Shown here: piece by piece, positions 1-11,197 of the stretch
Layout of the letters: each line of letters opens with the position of its first letter
How positions within the stretch are numbered: the first letter of the stretch is position 1
NCBI GenBank assembly: GCA_029204225.1
Contig: CM055104.1
Coordinates: 25,373,285-25,437,284 of the forward strand
Reading direction: 5' to 3'
Length of the DNA stretch: 64,000 nucleotides
Origin: Diphasiastrum complanatum
Taxonomy: Eukaryota > Streptophyta > Lycopodiopsida > Lycopodiales > Lycopodiaceae
Translations under genes and position numbers: made by a program
Notes under the pieces: model-generated
What the model was told of the DNA's origin: nothing
The model's database searches: none
Seen by the model: only the letters and a program-made list of their open reading frames with translations

Positions 1-700
1 TGAGAGTGCTCGAGTTTGTGGAGGTGAGGCGGCGTGGGAGCTGTGATTGGAATGGTGGTTTCAATGGTTACAGACTGACCCTGTGAGGAAGCGGAGGCAA
101 GGAAAGCATCAGTGCATTGAGGGATGGATAGATCAGTCTGAATTGCAGCAAGATGTTTGCCTAGTACGTCATCAGGATGTGGGCGGCGAGTTAGAAATGA
201 TGACTTCGCTGCGCACACGACGACAACTATGAGAGCTGGAAGCCTGTTGTGAGGACTCGGCATGCGTGTCTTCATACACAGATAATATAGTGTCAGGAAC
301 AAAACCATAGATCCTATTATCAAGGTAGGAGGCGAAAAGGAGGGACAAAAGTTGTCCAACCGCAAATTGCTACTTGGTATTGCTTTTAATGGCCTACTTG
401 AGCTCAACAATTACCATTTTGAACTAGTTATAGGGTTCTAATGGTCCGGATCCTGGCTTGTAGTTGGGTTCTACTATGCGATGCAAAATCTGAGAAGAGA
501 TGTGCTCCTTCCTAAGGTTGCCAACCATCAAAAAATTATTCAGTAGTTGTGCAGTGGCATGGATAACAAGATCGCGGATGTATTCTAATAAATAGCCATC
601 ATTGGTCCAACAGTGTTCATTGGTCATATGTATGAATGGCTTTATGGTCATCTTTGTATGTTTGATGTCGAGGAGCCCGAGAGCTCGAAGATGGGCGAAG
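1..700. other. No recognised gene; possible degraded retroelement DNA
   Basis: Only short open frames are present and none shows a domain I recognise. The copia protease fragment begins just downstream on the plus strand, so this stretch may be its decayed gag or unrelated flank. No zinc knuckle or LTR end is visible. Confidence 0.4.
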
Positions 701-1620
701 AACGAACAAAAATTGTTCGACCGTCTATATCTGTGAAGACGTGTGTGCAACATCAACATCTGACACACATGAGGTGATTCTAGATTCAGGAGCCACCTCA
801 CACTTTGTGACATCAAGACGAATCATGTCTAATTTCAGAAGTGCAGATCCTTCAAGATTCATAGTTCTTGGAGATGGATCTGTCAAGTGAACGATATTAG
901 TTCACTATGGCTCAACACCAATGGTAGAGACGGACGGCTTGAAGACGTTCTGTTTGTGCCTACAATGCAGTAAGACTTGCTTTCTGTAGCAAGAATAGCA
1001 GATGCAGGAATGCGTGTGACATTTTCTGACGAAGCACGCAACATGGTTGACGCCAGTACCAGTCTTTTGATCACTCAAGACAGAAGGAAAAAAAATCTAT
1101 ATCATCTAAAGATACGCCTACCTGCAGATCAGGTGTATCAAACTCATGATGACTCACCAGACACTTTGTGGCACATGAGACTCTACCACATATGGCACTC
1201 TACCAAGCAAGCCATCATGGAGTGATAACAGGGGTCAACATCTTGAATGCAACCAATTCGACCACCTATGATGCATGTTTGAAGGGTAAGATGTGACAAA
1301 CACCATTCATCAACGACTCCTACAGAACGACTAAGATCCTGGAGTTAGTGCATTGTGACATCTGTGGACCTTTCAATGTGATCTCAGTAGGAGGTTCAAG
1401 ATATTATATAACCTTCATTGATGATTATAGCAAATTTTTCAGAGTGTATCTTATTCAGAATAAATTTGAAGCACTTGATAAATTCACAAAATATGTGAAT
1501 TGGACTGAAAGATGTACATGCAGCAAAGTGAAGCAGATCAGGATAGATCGAGGTGGCAAAAAATTGATAATCTATTTTTTCTCGGCAAAATGAGTGGATT
1601 TCTAGGCAAGGAAAACTCAG
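700..1620 (+). pseudogene. Ty1/copia fragment: protease, GAG-pre-integrase and start of integrase core
   Basis: A decayed pol fragment. The aspartic protease signature DSGATSH is encoded from about 783. The segment from 977 has the GAG-pre-integrase pattern (LLSVARIADAG, then LWHMRLYH). From about 1340 an integrase core start is seen (VHCDICGPF, then YYITFIDDYSKFF). The three pieces lie in different frames with stops between them, so no intact polyprotein is possible. The usual HHCC cysteines and the second catalytic Asp of integrase are not preserved. Family membership is clear from motif order (PR before INT, as in copia). It is a different lineage from the copia elements further right. Both ends are lost: no LTR, PBS or polypurine tract is visible next to it. 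Confidence 0.8.
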
Positions 1621-2585
1621 GACAATAGTTGGAAGAAAAAATGACCAGCAGTAGCTCCTATAGAGATTCATTTCAAAGAAAACTAACACAATTCTCTAAC
1701 CCAGCCTTGAGCATACTTTTGAGAATATAGGGATAACTCCATCACAACAATCTGAATCCACATTCAAAGCAGTATCCATAGATGCCACCCTTGATAATAA
1801 ACAGAAATCTCATCACCATAACCATTTATAGTAGCTAAACACAACAAAGAATCCATTTTGATGCAGTAAAAGTCCAACATAAAAGCATGCAGAAAGTGTA
1901 AACCTCAGCAGAACCTTATCCTCATAACAAAGTTACCCCCTTCTCTTACAATCATAATGGATAGATGTCTTCAGCTAGCCATTATGAGACACCATTCTTA
2001 ACCATAAGTTTGAACTCCATAGCAGATTCATAGACATATAATGAAATTGTGATGAATCAATTGACACTATTCACCCTGTCCAAATTTAATGTTCTATAGC
2101 TTGTTGGATAGGTATTGAAGAGTAGAATGTGTTGCTTGAGTTTATAAATCGATTTGATTTGTTTTTAGAAGAGTTTTAGGCAATCAGAGAGTTTGAGAGA
2201 GTACTCATCTCGTGGGATATGCCAAAGTGAGCACAAATCGATTCTTTTCACCAATTTCTTCAATTTTCATTGTCAATCAAGTAGAATTGGATAGAAGTGA
2301 GTGTTGTGAGGTCTTAGACTTTTCATTTCACACAGATTATTGTGTCTGAGTTGAAAGTAAGTTCCTAGAGAGTTTATCAGTTCTTTGAAACTCGTGGGAG
2401 AGATAGACTTCTTACTTGCATGTGCTTCATTTCTATGATTGAAGCAAGATCCAAATTCAAGACAAATTGATTTTTTATGTTTAGAGTTTGATCTCACATT
2501 CTGTTGCTAGATTTCATAGGTTGGATCAACATCATTAGTGTTAGATCCTAGGTTGAGATAGCAAGCAACATTTTCAACTCCATCC
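1621..2585. other. Unassigned AT-rich stretch; possible copia leader at its right end
   Basis: No domain-bearing frame is seen. The last 450 bases precede the copia gag start at 2586 and could be its untranslated leader, but no PBS (TGGTATCAGAGC) and no LTR end could be found, so this is only suggested by position. Confidence 0.3.
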
Positions 2586-2771
2586 TTGTCATTACTTGAA
2601 TTTCTCATAGAGAAGATGTCTTCATCTGGTCCACATTTCTTGGAGCACAGTGAGAGATTAACATCTTCCAATTATGCAATGTGGAAGACTAGAATGGAAT
2701 CATTATTGATTCTACAAGATGTAATGGACATTGTGAGTGGAGCTGAAAATATTGAGCATGGAGTCTTCTGA
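2586..2771 (+). pseudogene. Ty1/copia gag N-terminus (truncated)
   Basis: The predicted peptide contains the typical copia gag opening (ERLTSSNYAMWKTRMES, then QDVMDIVSG), matching the N-terminal part of the 1317-residue polyprotein on the minus strand further right. It stops after about 60 residues and is followed by unrelated gypsy DNA. It has the same orientation as the RNase H tail and 3' LTR at 12276-13254, so it may be the 5' end of that same rearranged element (Copia-B); this is inferred from strand and order. The first ATG is not certain: a second in-frame ATG at 2616 (MSSSGPHF) is the better match to related gag starts. Confidence 0.75.
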
Positions 2772-3139
2772 CACATTAGTGTTGCCTCATCATTGTGAGC
2801 ACCTATGGATTTTTTGCTCTTTTAGTTCAAATTCTTATATTTATACTTCTTATATGTAATGTTTTTTGGTTTATTATAGGCAATTTAAGTATTTGAGTTT
2901 TCGATATATTCTAAAATAGTAAATATTCAAGTGTTTTTTCAACCAGATCAATCAAACAATACTTGGTGGTTTGTAGACAGTCTCCAAGAGCCTGGTTTCA
3001 GAAGATTAATACATTTTTAATCGAGAATTGTAGTGGATTTCGGACATAATATGCTAGACTACATTTGCTTGTAGATGTTCTTCAAATAAATTGGCTGTCT
3101 AATTTTGTGATTCCTGCAGGTATCAGATGAGCAGACGTA
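2772..3139. other. AT-rich junction, nothing recognised
   Basis: No coding potential was recognised. The stretch lies between the truncated copia gag and a gypsy reverse transcriptase piece, so a breakpoint must lie in or beside it. Confidence 0.35.
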
Positions 3140-3535
3140 GAACCAACGAATCTTGCAGAACCAGGAGAACTGGAAAAGATTGTACAAGTGGAATCACAAC
3201 TTACTCCTGAACAGTGTCAAGCACTCCGTTTGTTACTTATTAAGTATCAAGATTGATTTGCATGGACTTATCAAGATTTGAAGGGTATTTCGACATCAGT
3301 TATTGAACATACCATACCTTTAGTACCTGATGTAGTACCAAAGGTTACAAAGTTCTATCGCTGTAATCCTAATGTGGCAGATCTGATAAAGAAAGAACTT
3401 CAAAGACTGCTTGACGCCGATTCCATTTATGAGATTGAGCATACAGAATGGATTTCACCAATTGTCATTGTTCCTAAGAAAAATGAGAAATTGGCAAACA
3501 TCACATGTCTAAATAAAATTTTCTGTGTCCTTATG
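3140..3535 (+). pseudogene. Ty3/gypsy reverse transcriptase, N-terminal fragment
   Basis: The frame reads as the linker before a gypsy RT and the first RT motifs: FAWTYQDLKGI (with one stop just before it), then HTIPLVPDV, then the fingers motif WISPIVIVPKKNEKL. This is the part of RT that precedes the palm; the catalytic box is absent because the fragment ends near 3535. At that point the match switches to the opposite strand (integrase zinc domain at 3509-3962), so it is one side of a head-to-head junction. The family differs from Gypsy-1 at 13-39 kb, whose RT has clearly different residues in the same motifs. Confidence 0.8.
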
Positions 3536-3962
3536 AAGCGTAGGCCACCAACAACCGGATTGCAAAAGTTTGCGAACAGTAATATCTGTAGAGAAGTGTC
3601 CTCCACCCATGCCATTATGTGAAAACATGATTAAATCTGGTACTTCATGTGGTAAAACACACCTTTGTAAAATATTATCTGATCCACGACGGTACAATTG
3701 TCCTGCAATTAATTGATAAGGTTGAGCCTTATGAATCAATTGTCTCTTCTATACTTTTGTCAAAGAGTCATTCGGTTGTCCTAGCATCAGATACTCAACA
3801 ATATCTGCCGCCCACTCAGGTACTGCTTCAACATAGAACAACGCAACATCTGGCAATTCATCATCCACTTCAGTATTAATTGGTGCGGATTCAATTCACG
3901 AAATGTGATCGGCTAGATAATGTTGCTTTCCCTTCCGAACTACAATCCGAAAGTCAAATTGG
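3509..3962 (-). pseudogene. Ty3/gypsy RNase H C-terminus and integrase zinc-binding domain
   Basis: Reading the minus strand from 3962, the end of the gypsy RNase H is recognisable (FDFRIVVRKGKQHYLADH). It is followed by the integrase H2C2 region (LYRRGSDNILQRCVLPHEV, then HNGMGGGHFS and W-W-P-T). The frame is broken between the two. The fragment abuts copia RNase H at about 3960 and the plus-strand gypsy RT at about 3535. The middle of RT is missing, so the two gypsy pieces cannot be rejoined by one simple inversion. No catalytic integrase core is present. Confidence 0.8.
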
Positions 3963-6311
3963 AAGGTCTTCATCTCCATAACACTTTAGCTCCAAAAGTA
4001 GCCTTTTGATCCATAAAACCTCCTTTGTTGTGGTTGTAAGAGATTTGTATTTAGCTTCATAGGATGATAAGGATATAGTTGCTTGCTTCTTTGATAGCCA
4101 AGAAACTAGATTCCCTCCTAGAAAACTTGTGTAAGCACTTGTGGATTTTCTATCCAACCTGTCTCCTGCAAAATCTGAATCTAAAAAAGCAACCAAAGTC
4201 AGATCTTCTTCTTTGTAGAAAAATCCATAGTCTAAGGTAGAGGATATATACCTCAAGATTCTTTTAGCCAACTTCCAGTGATATATCTTTGGATCCTACA
4301 TGTGTTGACTTAGCTTATGCACACTAAAGCTTAGATCGGACCTAGTCACTGTTAACCATATAAGTGAGCCCAATAAGACTCCTATAAAGAGTGATGTCCA
4401 CAAAGGATTTTGCATAATCTTTTATAAGAAGTTTTACAATGTGCTCCATTGGTGTATCTATGCCTTTACAATTTTCCATTTGGAATTTCTTGAGCATGGA
4501 AAGTGCATATCTACTTTGACTTATAAAGACTTGACCTTTCCAAAAATCAATTTCAAGGCCTAAAATATAGTGAAGAATTCCTAAGTCTTGCATCTTAAAT
4601 TCACTTCACTAAGACAAAATCCAAGTGATATGAGATAGGAGTTGAGCCTTGGATACCAAGACCTTGGTGCTTGTTTTAGTCCATAGAGACTTTTGAACAA
4701 AAGACAAACTTTTGATTCTTCACCTTCTTTCACAAAACTAGGAGGTTGCTCCATGAAAATCTCTTCCTCAAGGTAACCATTGAGAAAGGCATTAGAAACA
4801 TCAAGCTGAAACATTCTCCAATTGTGAAAACATGCAAGGGATATGACTATTCTGATTGTTACCATTTTTGTAACTGGTGCAAAGGTGTCGTCATAGTCAA
4901 GACCTTTGATTTGAGAGTAGCCTTTGGCACAAAATCTTGCTTTATATTTATTGATAGATCCATCATTATTATACTTGATTCTGAAAACCCACTTACGTCC
5001 AATCACATGCATGTTGTTTGGTGGCTCCACAACCTCCCATGTGTTGTTTGACATCAAGGCTTCAAACTCTTGGGTCATTGCTTCAAACCACATCTTTGAT
5101 TGAAGTGCTTCTTGGACATATTTAGGCTCTTCATCTGATATAAAGAGAGCATGATAGAAAGTTTCACCTTCCACTTGCCTTCTTTCAACATCAAATGTGA
5201 GCCTTCTTGGCTCAGATCTTTCTCTTGTAGATCTTCTTGGTGTGGGTGCTTGAAGTTGCTCCTCCTCAAGCCTCGACCTCACCACTTCTTGAGTAGCATC
5301 AAGATTGATGATTGTAGATCTTGCATGAGACTCCTTGACCCGTGCTTCATCCAAGTTAAACTTTTGATCTTCATGAAAGATCACATCTCTACTAACAACA
5401 TTCTTGTCAGTAGAGGAAAGATATACTTTGAATGCTTTTTTAGTAGATGCATATCCTACAAAAATTCCTTTGACATCACTAGGATCTTCCTTCTTCCTAG
5501 TCTTTAAAGGTACATGCACAAAGCATACACAGCCAAAGATCCTAAGATGATCTACCTTAGGTTTTTTCTTATACAACATCTCAACTGACGTTCTTCCTTC
5601 TATTGCAAGATTAGGAAGCCTATTACAAAGATAATTTGCACATGCAACTGCTTCTCCCCAAATTCTTTAGGTAGAGATGCTTCTAACCTAATGGCTTCTG
5701 CACATTCACACAAAGTTCTATTTTTTCTCTCAACACCTCCATTTTGATGAGGAGTATATGAACAAGAAAATTCTCTAAAAGTCTTTAAACTTATTGGAGG
5801 TGTATTCTCCTCCACTATTACTTCTCAAAGCTTTGAACTTGAAAGAAAACTGCTTTTCCACATAAGCTTTGAAAGTAAGAAAAACATCATAAACCATGGC
5901 TTTAGAAGAGAGCATATAGATCCAAGAATATCTTGTATAATCATCTACAAAGGAAACAAAGCAATTTGCTCCTCCTTTGCTCTTAGTTGAAGAGAAATGA
6001 ACATCAGAGTGCATGAGTTCAAATGGATGTTGTGTTTTGATGCTTGATCTTGGAAAAGGCCTTCTGTGTGATTTTGCCAAAACACAAGCTTCACAAGATT
6101 GAAGCTCCTTTGACAGTGTCTTTGGTAGTCCAACAACTTTTCTTTCCTTGACCATAGATTGCATGGCTTTGAAATTGGGATGTCCCAATCTCTTATGCCA
6201 CAGATCCTCCTGAAGAACCTTGGTCTCATAAGCAATATCTGAAATGTTAGCACTCTCCCTAGAATCTAGTTTGTACAACTTTCCAATTCTAGATCCTCTA
6301 GCGATAACTTC
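3955..6311 (-). pseudogene. Copia-B pol block: GAG-pre-integrase, integrase, RT, RNase H (decayed)
   Basis: From high to low coordinates the minus strand encodes LWHKRLGH and the HHCC cysteines, then the integrase core (HSDVHFSS, ALRSNSGGEY, GVERKNRTL), the INT-RT linker (VSRDVIFHED), RT (NAFLNGYLEEEIFMEQP, SLYGLKQAPRSW) and RNase H (FLDSDFAGDRLDRKSTSAY). It is broken in several ways. The second integrase Asp is Asn (SNSGGEY). Frameshifts occur near 5800 and 5590. A deletion near 4590 joins the LSE before the RT palm directly to MQDLGILHY, removing the YVDD box. The upper end is interrupted by the TR-GAG insertion at 6312. The lower end stops inside RNase H, whose missing C-terminus lies on the plus strand at 12276. 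Inactive. Confidence 0.9.
6307..6311. repeat. Target-site duplication ACTTC (left) of TR-GAG
   Basis: ACTTC at 6307-6311 directly precedes the left LTR and is repeated at 12006-12010 directly after the right LTR. Confidence 0.9.
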
Positions 6312-7127
6312 TGTTGGAAGTAAATCTGGTTTGTCAATGTTTGGCTAGATCTACCCACGATATGGTGTAGTATAGAGAGGATCGTCTGCTTTCTAAGTTT
6401 TTTCCAAGCTTTAGACGGAGTGCAAAAATAAAACAATGATGAAGCACTAAGGCTTACCCAACTAGTGTTCGAAATAGAAATGAAATTAACTAAGATGACA
6501 AAATACAAAACCTTACTAAAGCTTATCCAACTAGCAAGGTGATTAAACTAAATCCTAGATTAACACCCAAAGGGTAATAAAATGAGATTGCGGCTAATAC
6601 TAAGCAAATAAGCAGTAATGAACATGCCACAATAAAACCGATGAAAAGGAGACAAGAGGAGGCCCGAGCACCTTCCCTCAAGCTATGCACCTTTCCAAGG
6701 GGAACACAAATGAAATAGAATGATAATTCTCCAAAATAGAGAGCAAGATAGCTTAATCTCAAAAGTGTTGTTTACAATGCAAATACTTCTCATTTGATGG
6801 CAAGGAGGGTCTTCCATAAGTGTCTACTAACTTATGGGACTAATCTGTTTCTAGCCTTTCTAGAACTTCTAATTTAGGATTTAGAATTTCAAATTTCTTA
6901 ACTTAGGAAAACTTAAGATAAAATATTTCTAATCTTAAGTTTCCTAAGTCTAAGTTCTAAATCTAAGTTTAAGCTATTTTATTATTATTTAAGCTTCTAC
7001 TCATGGACTTACAAAACACATGCCATGGCTGAAGTTTATTGACTGATACTCATAAAAGGTCTTACAAAACACATGCCACGGAGTTTTATTTTTATATTTT
7101 TTTTCTGTGTTAGCACAGTTGCTAACA
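6312..7127 (-). repeat. TR-GAG 3' LTR
   Basis: 816 bp, beginning TGTTGGAAGT and ending TTGCTAACA on the plus strand. It is nearly identical to 11198-12005, apart from an 18-base segment around 6515-6535 that the other copy lacks and scattered substitutions. The outer end carries a short palindrome (GTTAGCACAGTTGCTAAC). Confidence 0.93.
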
Positions 7128-7142
7128 TTATCCCCCTCCTTA
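7128..7142 (-). other. TR-GAG polypurine tract
   Basis: The minus strand reads AAGGAGGGGGATAA directly against the LTR start TGTTAGC, the expected plus-strand primer site for reverse transcription. Confidence 0.8.
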
Positions 7143-9417
7143 TTGGATTCGTGGTTCCACACCAATCGACACCTTTTCATCCTGGATCTTTTGTGCTTCT
7201 TGGAGGCGAGACTGTTGCTGTCGGGAGTGGTAGATTGTCGTGTCGATGCCCTCCATCATTTGCCACCGTGATTTGTTCAAGAAGGGCATGGGTTTGTAAT
7301 AATGGAGCATACCTTGGAGAAAGTTATGGGTTTTCCATAGCTCCACCATATCAACGTGCAGGGCGGAAGTGAGTGCAGCACGATAATAGAGCCTTGCAAC
7401 GTTGATATGGTCATCTTGCATTCGCAAGGGTTTATTGATATCGAGGGCGATTGGGGGTAACCCTCGATCTCAAAAATCTCTGAGTTCTGTCAGAAATGCC
7501 ACTAGGCCGCAATTATCCTCAAAATATCGAATGTCGCGATTAGAATTGCCATGGTGCTTCTGGTAGAATACTCGGCAGTTGGTGACTATGTCTTTGTTTA
7601 AGTTGCCGATATCCATGCCTGTGAGCTTAGGCCAAAAGATTATGTTCTTGACTTTGGTTATAGGAGATGGTTCTCGCCTCGCTACTGGATAGTAATAAGG
7701 ATTGGTGCGCATGTAGGAGAGAGCTTCGAGATACCATGCCATTGAGGTCTTACTTTGTAGGAAGAGCTGATGATGCCAGAGAGGTTGTGGATCTAGGAGT
7801 TTGACTGCTGTTTTATGTGTCTGACACTGGTCCAAATCTGGCAGTGTGTAGCCACCTCGCTTGTTGGATACTTCATTGCAAACTCCTGAGAGATGCACAA
7901 CTCCTTGCTTGGTTCTATGGGCGTGATTCTGTGCCGGATGGTTGGGGCTTCATAGGCAATCTCGTGTTGGGTTTGTGGATCGGGTTCAGGAGAGAGAGAG
8001 GAGGCGAGGGGTTAGCTTCTGCAATTCTTTGTGACTCAGGAGAAAATTGTCGTGGAATGAAGGTGGGGTTAGTGGTGTTGAGAGGGTTAGAAGTGGTGGA
8101 AGAGAAAAAATAATGTTGGGAGCTGGTACCCCCAGAGCCTGACGGATTGGTTGATGTTTGAGCTCCTTGCCCCAGGGTTGGCCTTGAAATGCAGAGCCTT
8201 GAGTTGCAGGAGGAGGCTCTTGGAATCCTGCTCCATCTCCACCATCTGGTCCATCAAAGTGGTGCCCCGAATCATGGAATTTTGCATGCTCTTCGTGAAC
8301 CAACGGTGTCGACTGGGAAGCAGCCTTTAAGCATTCTTCTAGTGTGGCTATGTGCTGGTTAAGGGCCTCAACGGAAGCAATGTATGATTGTTGTAATTTT
8401 GAGTGTTGCTCTGTCATGGCTTTTGGGCCAGCGTTTGATAGGCCACCACTGGAATGGCAGTTTCCTCAGGAATAGCTGGTGGTGCAAAGTCGTTGAAGTC
8501 CATTATTTCCAACTGTTCCTTCATAGTGGAATGTGCTGTCTGTGAATCTGCTATAGCCTCATCTGTTTCGACTTTGAGGGTATCGATGGTTTGCTGCATG
8601 TTGGATACCTTCAGTTGGAGCTGGTTCTGGAGATGGAGTAGCATCTGCTGCTATTGTTGATTGTAATTCATGAGGTTCTGGATCTGCAGCTGTTGTTGTT
8701 TGTTTTCCTCCTCCACCCTTGCTTCCAGAGTACATGGAAGGGAAGAGTGACATTGGCTTGTAGTAAATCTCCCCAAACTTTGGTACCTTCAAGGGTTTTG
8801 CTTTCAAAGGGCTTGTGAGGTACTTTATGGGAAGAGGAAGATTGTTGGTCAGCATTGCGGATTTCCTAGCGATACTCATGATGTAGCCGAATTTCTTCAG
8901 ATGGGTGAGGGTAAACTATCAGAGTTAAAGCATCACTTGGAGGAACAGCTTGTGGTTGAGTTTTGCTGGGTGCAAGTGTAGGGGTTTGGCGTTGGGTTTG
9001 TGCCCGAGTCAAGACCCAAGCAGGATGTGTTTCGATTGGTAAAGTTTCTACTTGCACTAAACAGATAGGAGCGGTTGGCTTAGATCAGGATGGGCAGTCC
9101 TTTACGTGATGTTCAATATCACAGTTTTCACAAGCTGGAGGAAAGTGGAGTTTATCTGGGCAGCGAATACTAGGATATTTACCTGCACAGACAAAATATC
9201 CTCATATTGCGGGTAGTTGATGTGTGGCAAAGACAGCTTGGTTTGGATTATTAGCTTGGGCACTGGGATCCACTGGTTGAGCATTAGAATCATAGGTATA
9301 ATAAACAACTGTTTCAGTAGAGTACTGCGGTTGAGTATTGTCTTCCACATAGTAGGTGGCCGGATTGATGATATTCGAATCAAGATAATATTGGCAGGGT
9401 TTTGTGGGGCAGGTTGG
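7140..9417 (-). pseudogene. TR-GAG downstream open frames of unknown function
   Basis: After the gag part the minus strand keeps several overlapping frames down to the polypurine tract. From high coordinates they hold a second CCHC-like finger (CENCDIEHHVKDC near 9110-9150), a Gln/Pro/Thr-rich segment near 8870-9060, a segment with coiled-coil character near 8400-8640, and then two compact, non-repetitive stretches at 7470-7898 (142 codons) and 7140-7427 (95 codons). I do not recognise the last two: they contain no RT, integrase, protease or RNase H motif. They are separated by single stops or shifts, so they were probably one C-terminal region of about 250-300 residues in the ancestor. They could be a captured host sequence, an element-specific ORF, or non-homologous filler; the sequence does not tell which. 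Confidence 0.5.
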
Positions 9418-10369
9418 TTAACAAAAAACTGTTGACGTGGGGATGGGTATTGATTTGGTGCAGGTGGTCATGGTTGGTAAACCCCTAGTCGTGGCACAAG
9501 TTGTTGTGGCGGGTAAGGGCGGTAATGGTGGGTTTGGTGGCTGCTGGGAAATGATTTCACAATTGAGGGCATTCATTAGCAGTGTGATGTTGTGAGCAGA
9601 TTGGACACCAGACATTTTCCCTTGTTGGAAAGGATTTCTCAAAAATCTGTTTTATGGATGTTTGGAAATCGGTAGTGAGTTTATCCATATGAGATTTTTG
9701 AGCTTTTTGCTAGGTTTCCATTTGATGTAGAAGTTTAGAAGATTGAGCAATATTATCAGACTTCGGGTGGTTAGGATGGTTTGGATCTTCAGATATCATT
9801 TCACGATGGCCAAAGTCATCATCAGAACCTTCGTCTTCCTCATGGATAGCATCGGTCATCACATCTTTAAGTTGATCATAAAGGTCAACTGGTTTGAGTT
9901 CACGACGGATATTTTTAGGCGATCCAACTAAGAATACTTCTATGGCCATTCATTCGGTGATATTTTCATCAACATATTCTACTTTGAGATATTTAAAACG
10001 CTCAATGTAGTTTCGGACAGACTCTTCGCGACGCATCTTGATATCAGTCATTTGAATGAACGGGCTCTGAGTCAGTTTGGATGGTTTGAAACGCTTGATG
10101 AGAGCATCCTTGAGGGTGGTCCAAGAAGCAAGATCAAGAGCTTCGAGATTCAAGTACTACTCCTTGGCGGTGCCATAGAGTACCATGGGAAATAGGTGAA
10201 GCTTTTCAGTTTCAGAGGTATCTCCATAAAAACGACATGCATTATCAAAGTCTTGGAGAAATCAAACTGGGTCAAATTTGCCATCGTACTTGGGTGCATC
10301 GATACATGGAATTCTTTGTTCTAGTCGTGGAGGAGTCGGATTAGAAGATTCAGCATAGTCACGAGACAT
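9418..10369 (-). pseudogene. TR-GAG gag gene (Ty3/gypsy type), interrupted by stops
   Basis: Starting at an ATG at 10369 (MSRDYAESSNPTPPR) the frame shows a typical retrotransposon gag: IPCIDAPKYDGKFDPV, then LASWTTLKDALIKRF, then REESVRNYIERFKYLKVEYV, followed by an acidic segment and a CCHC-like finger (CPICSQHHTANEC, spacing CX2CX3HX4C). The same frame is cut by four stops (near 10262, 10157, 9950 and 9710). Each is one transition away from a sense codon expected at that place (CGA to TGA, TGG to TAG or CAG to TAG). Gag would form the virus-like particle that packages the element RNA. With these stops this copy cannot make it, although the LTR similarity suggests fairly recent insertion. 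Confidence 0.8.
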
Positions 10370-11184
10370 GATGCAGAATATAGATGAGCAGGACAGTATT
10401 GTACTTGACAAAAGGACAGTTTGCTTGCAGAATGGATAGTGTAGGAAATAGTCTTTCTGGATGTGATAGAATTCGCGGACAGGCTGAGAAATCGTGCAGA
10501 GGCAGATAGTTATAATTGTAATACTTGCAAATTTTGACAAAGAGTTTTGAATGTTAGAATAGTGATTTTTTTAGATTTTATGGGAGAAAATTGGAGTTTT
10601 AGAATTCGCGGGTAGGACAGAGAAATCGTGCTCTTTGAAAACAAATTCTTAGGCTGGATGGCGAATTCTAACAGAGAGGTTTGACTGGCAAATAGGGAAT
10701 ATGAAAAAAAAATGTGATTTTCTGACAGTAAATGAAAAAAATCTCTAAGATAGAATTCGCGGAGCTGTTGGAGGACTGATCTTGATGAGATTTAGCCTCA
10801 ATGAAGCCGACAAATTCTAGTACAAAGATTTGGGTGAGAAATAAGGGATTTTGACAGTATATCAGGCTGCTTTCTCAAAATTTGACTGTGGTCAGAATTC
10901 GTGGAGGTAATAAAATGAGAGATTAGGGTCTGTTAGGGCTGCAGACAGGCTAGCGAATTCAAATATACCTTTTTGGTTGTGAAAAATATCACTTGGGTCA
11001 CTTCTTTTGAAGAAAATACCCAAGTTGACTCTTTTGTTGCTTCCCCCCGCTTGAAGAACTTGCTCCGCAGCTCATGTAGGACTTGGAGAGACGACGCGTG
11101 CTGTTTGTTGGTAGATAGAGACAAGCACACAAGCAAACATACAACACGAAAGCACATTGAAGGTAAAAAAATACTTAGAAAGTG
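10370..11184 (-). repeat. TR-GAG leader with recurrent CGCGAATTC motif
   Basis: The untranslated leader between PBS and gag contains at least six AATTCG/CGAATT-centred motifs (near 10469, 10602, 10651, 10753, 10894 and 10953). Several share the longer form CGCGAATTCTA on the minus strand, and two are followed by a GAGAAATCGTGC-like string on the plus strand. No protein is encoded. The same motif family fills 57900-58620. Confidence 0.6.
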
Positions 11185-11197
11185 GCAACGGCGCCAA
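11185..11197 (-). other. TR-GAG primer binding site
   Basis: TTGGCGCCGTTGC on the minus strand, directly inside the 5' LTR. This form of PBS is usual in Tat/Athila-type gypsy elements. Confidence 0.8.

Noticed and set aside
424-816. 130-codon minus-strand frame
   Set aside because: Its upper end overlaps the plus-strand copia protease box (DSGATSH); no domain recognised, so treated as a shadow.
1621-2585. A 5' LTR for Copia-B left of the gag at 2586
   Set aside because: I compared the region with the 3' LTR at 12526-13254 and saw no match; no PBS either.
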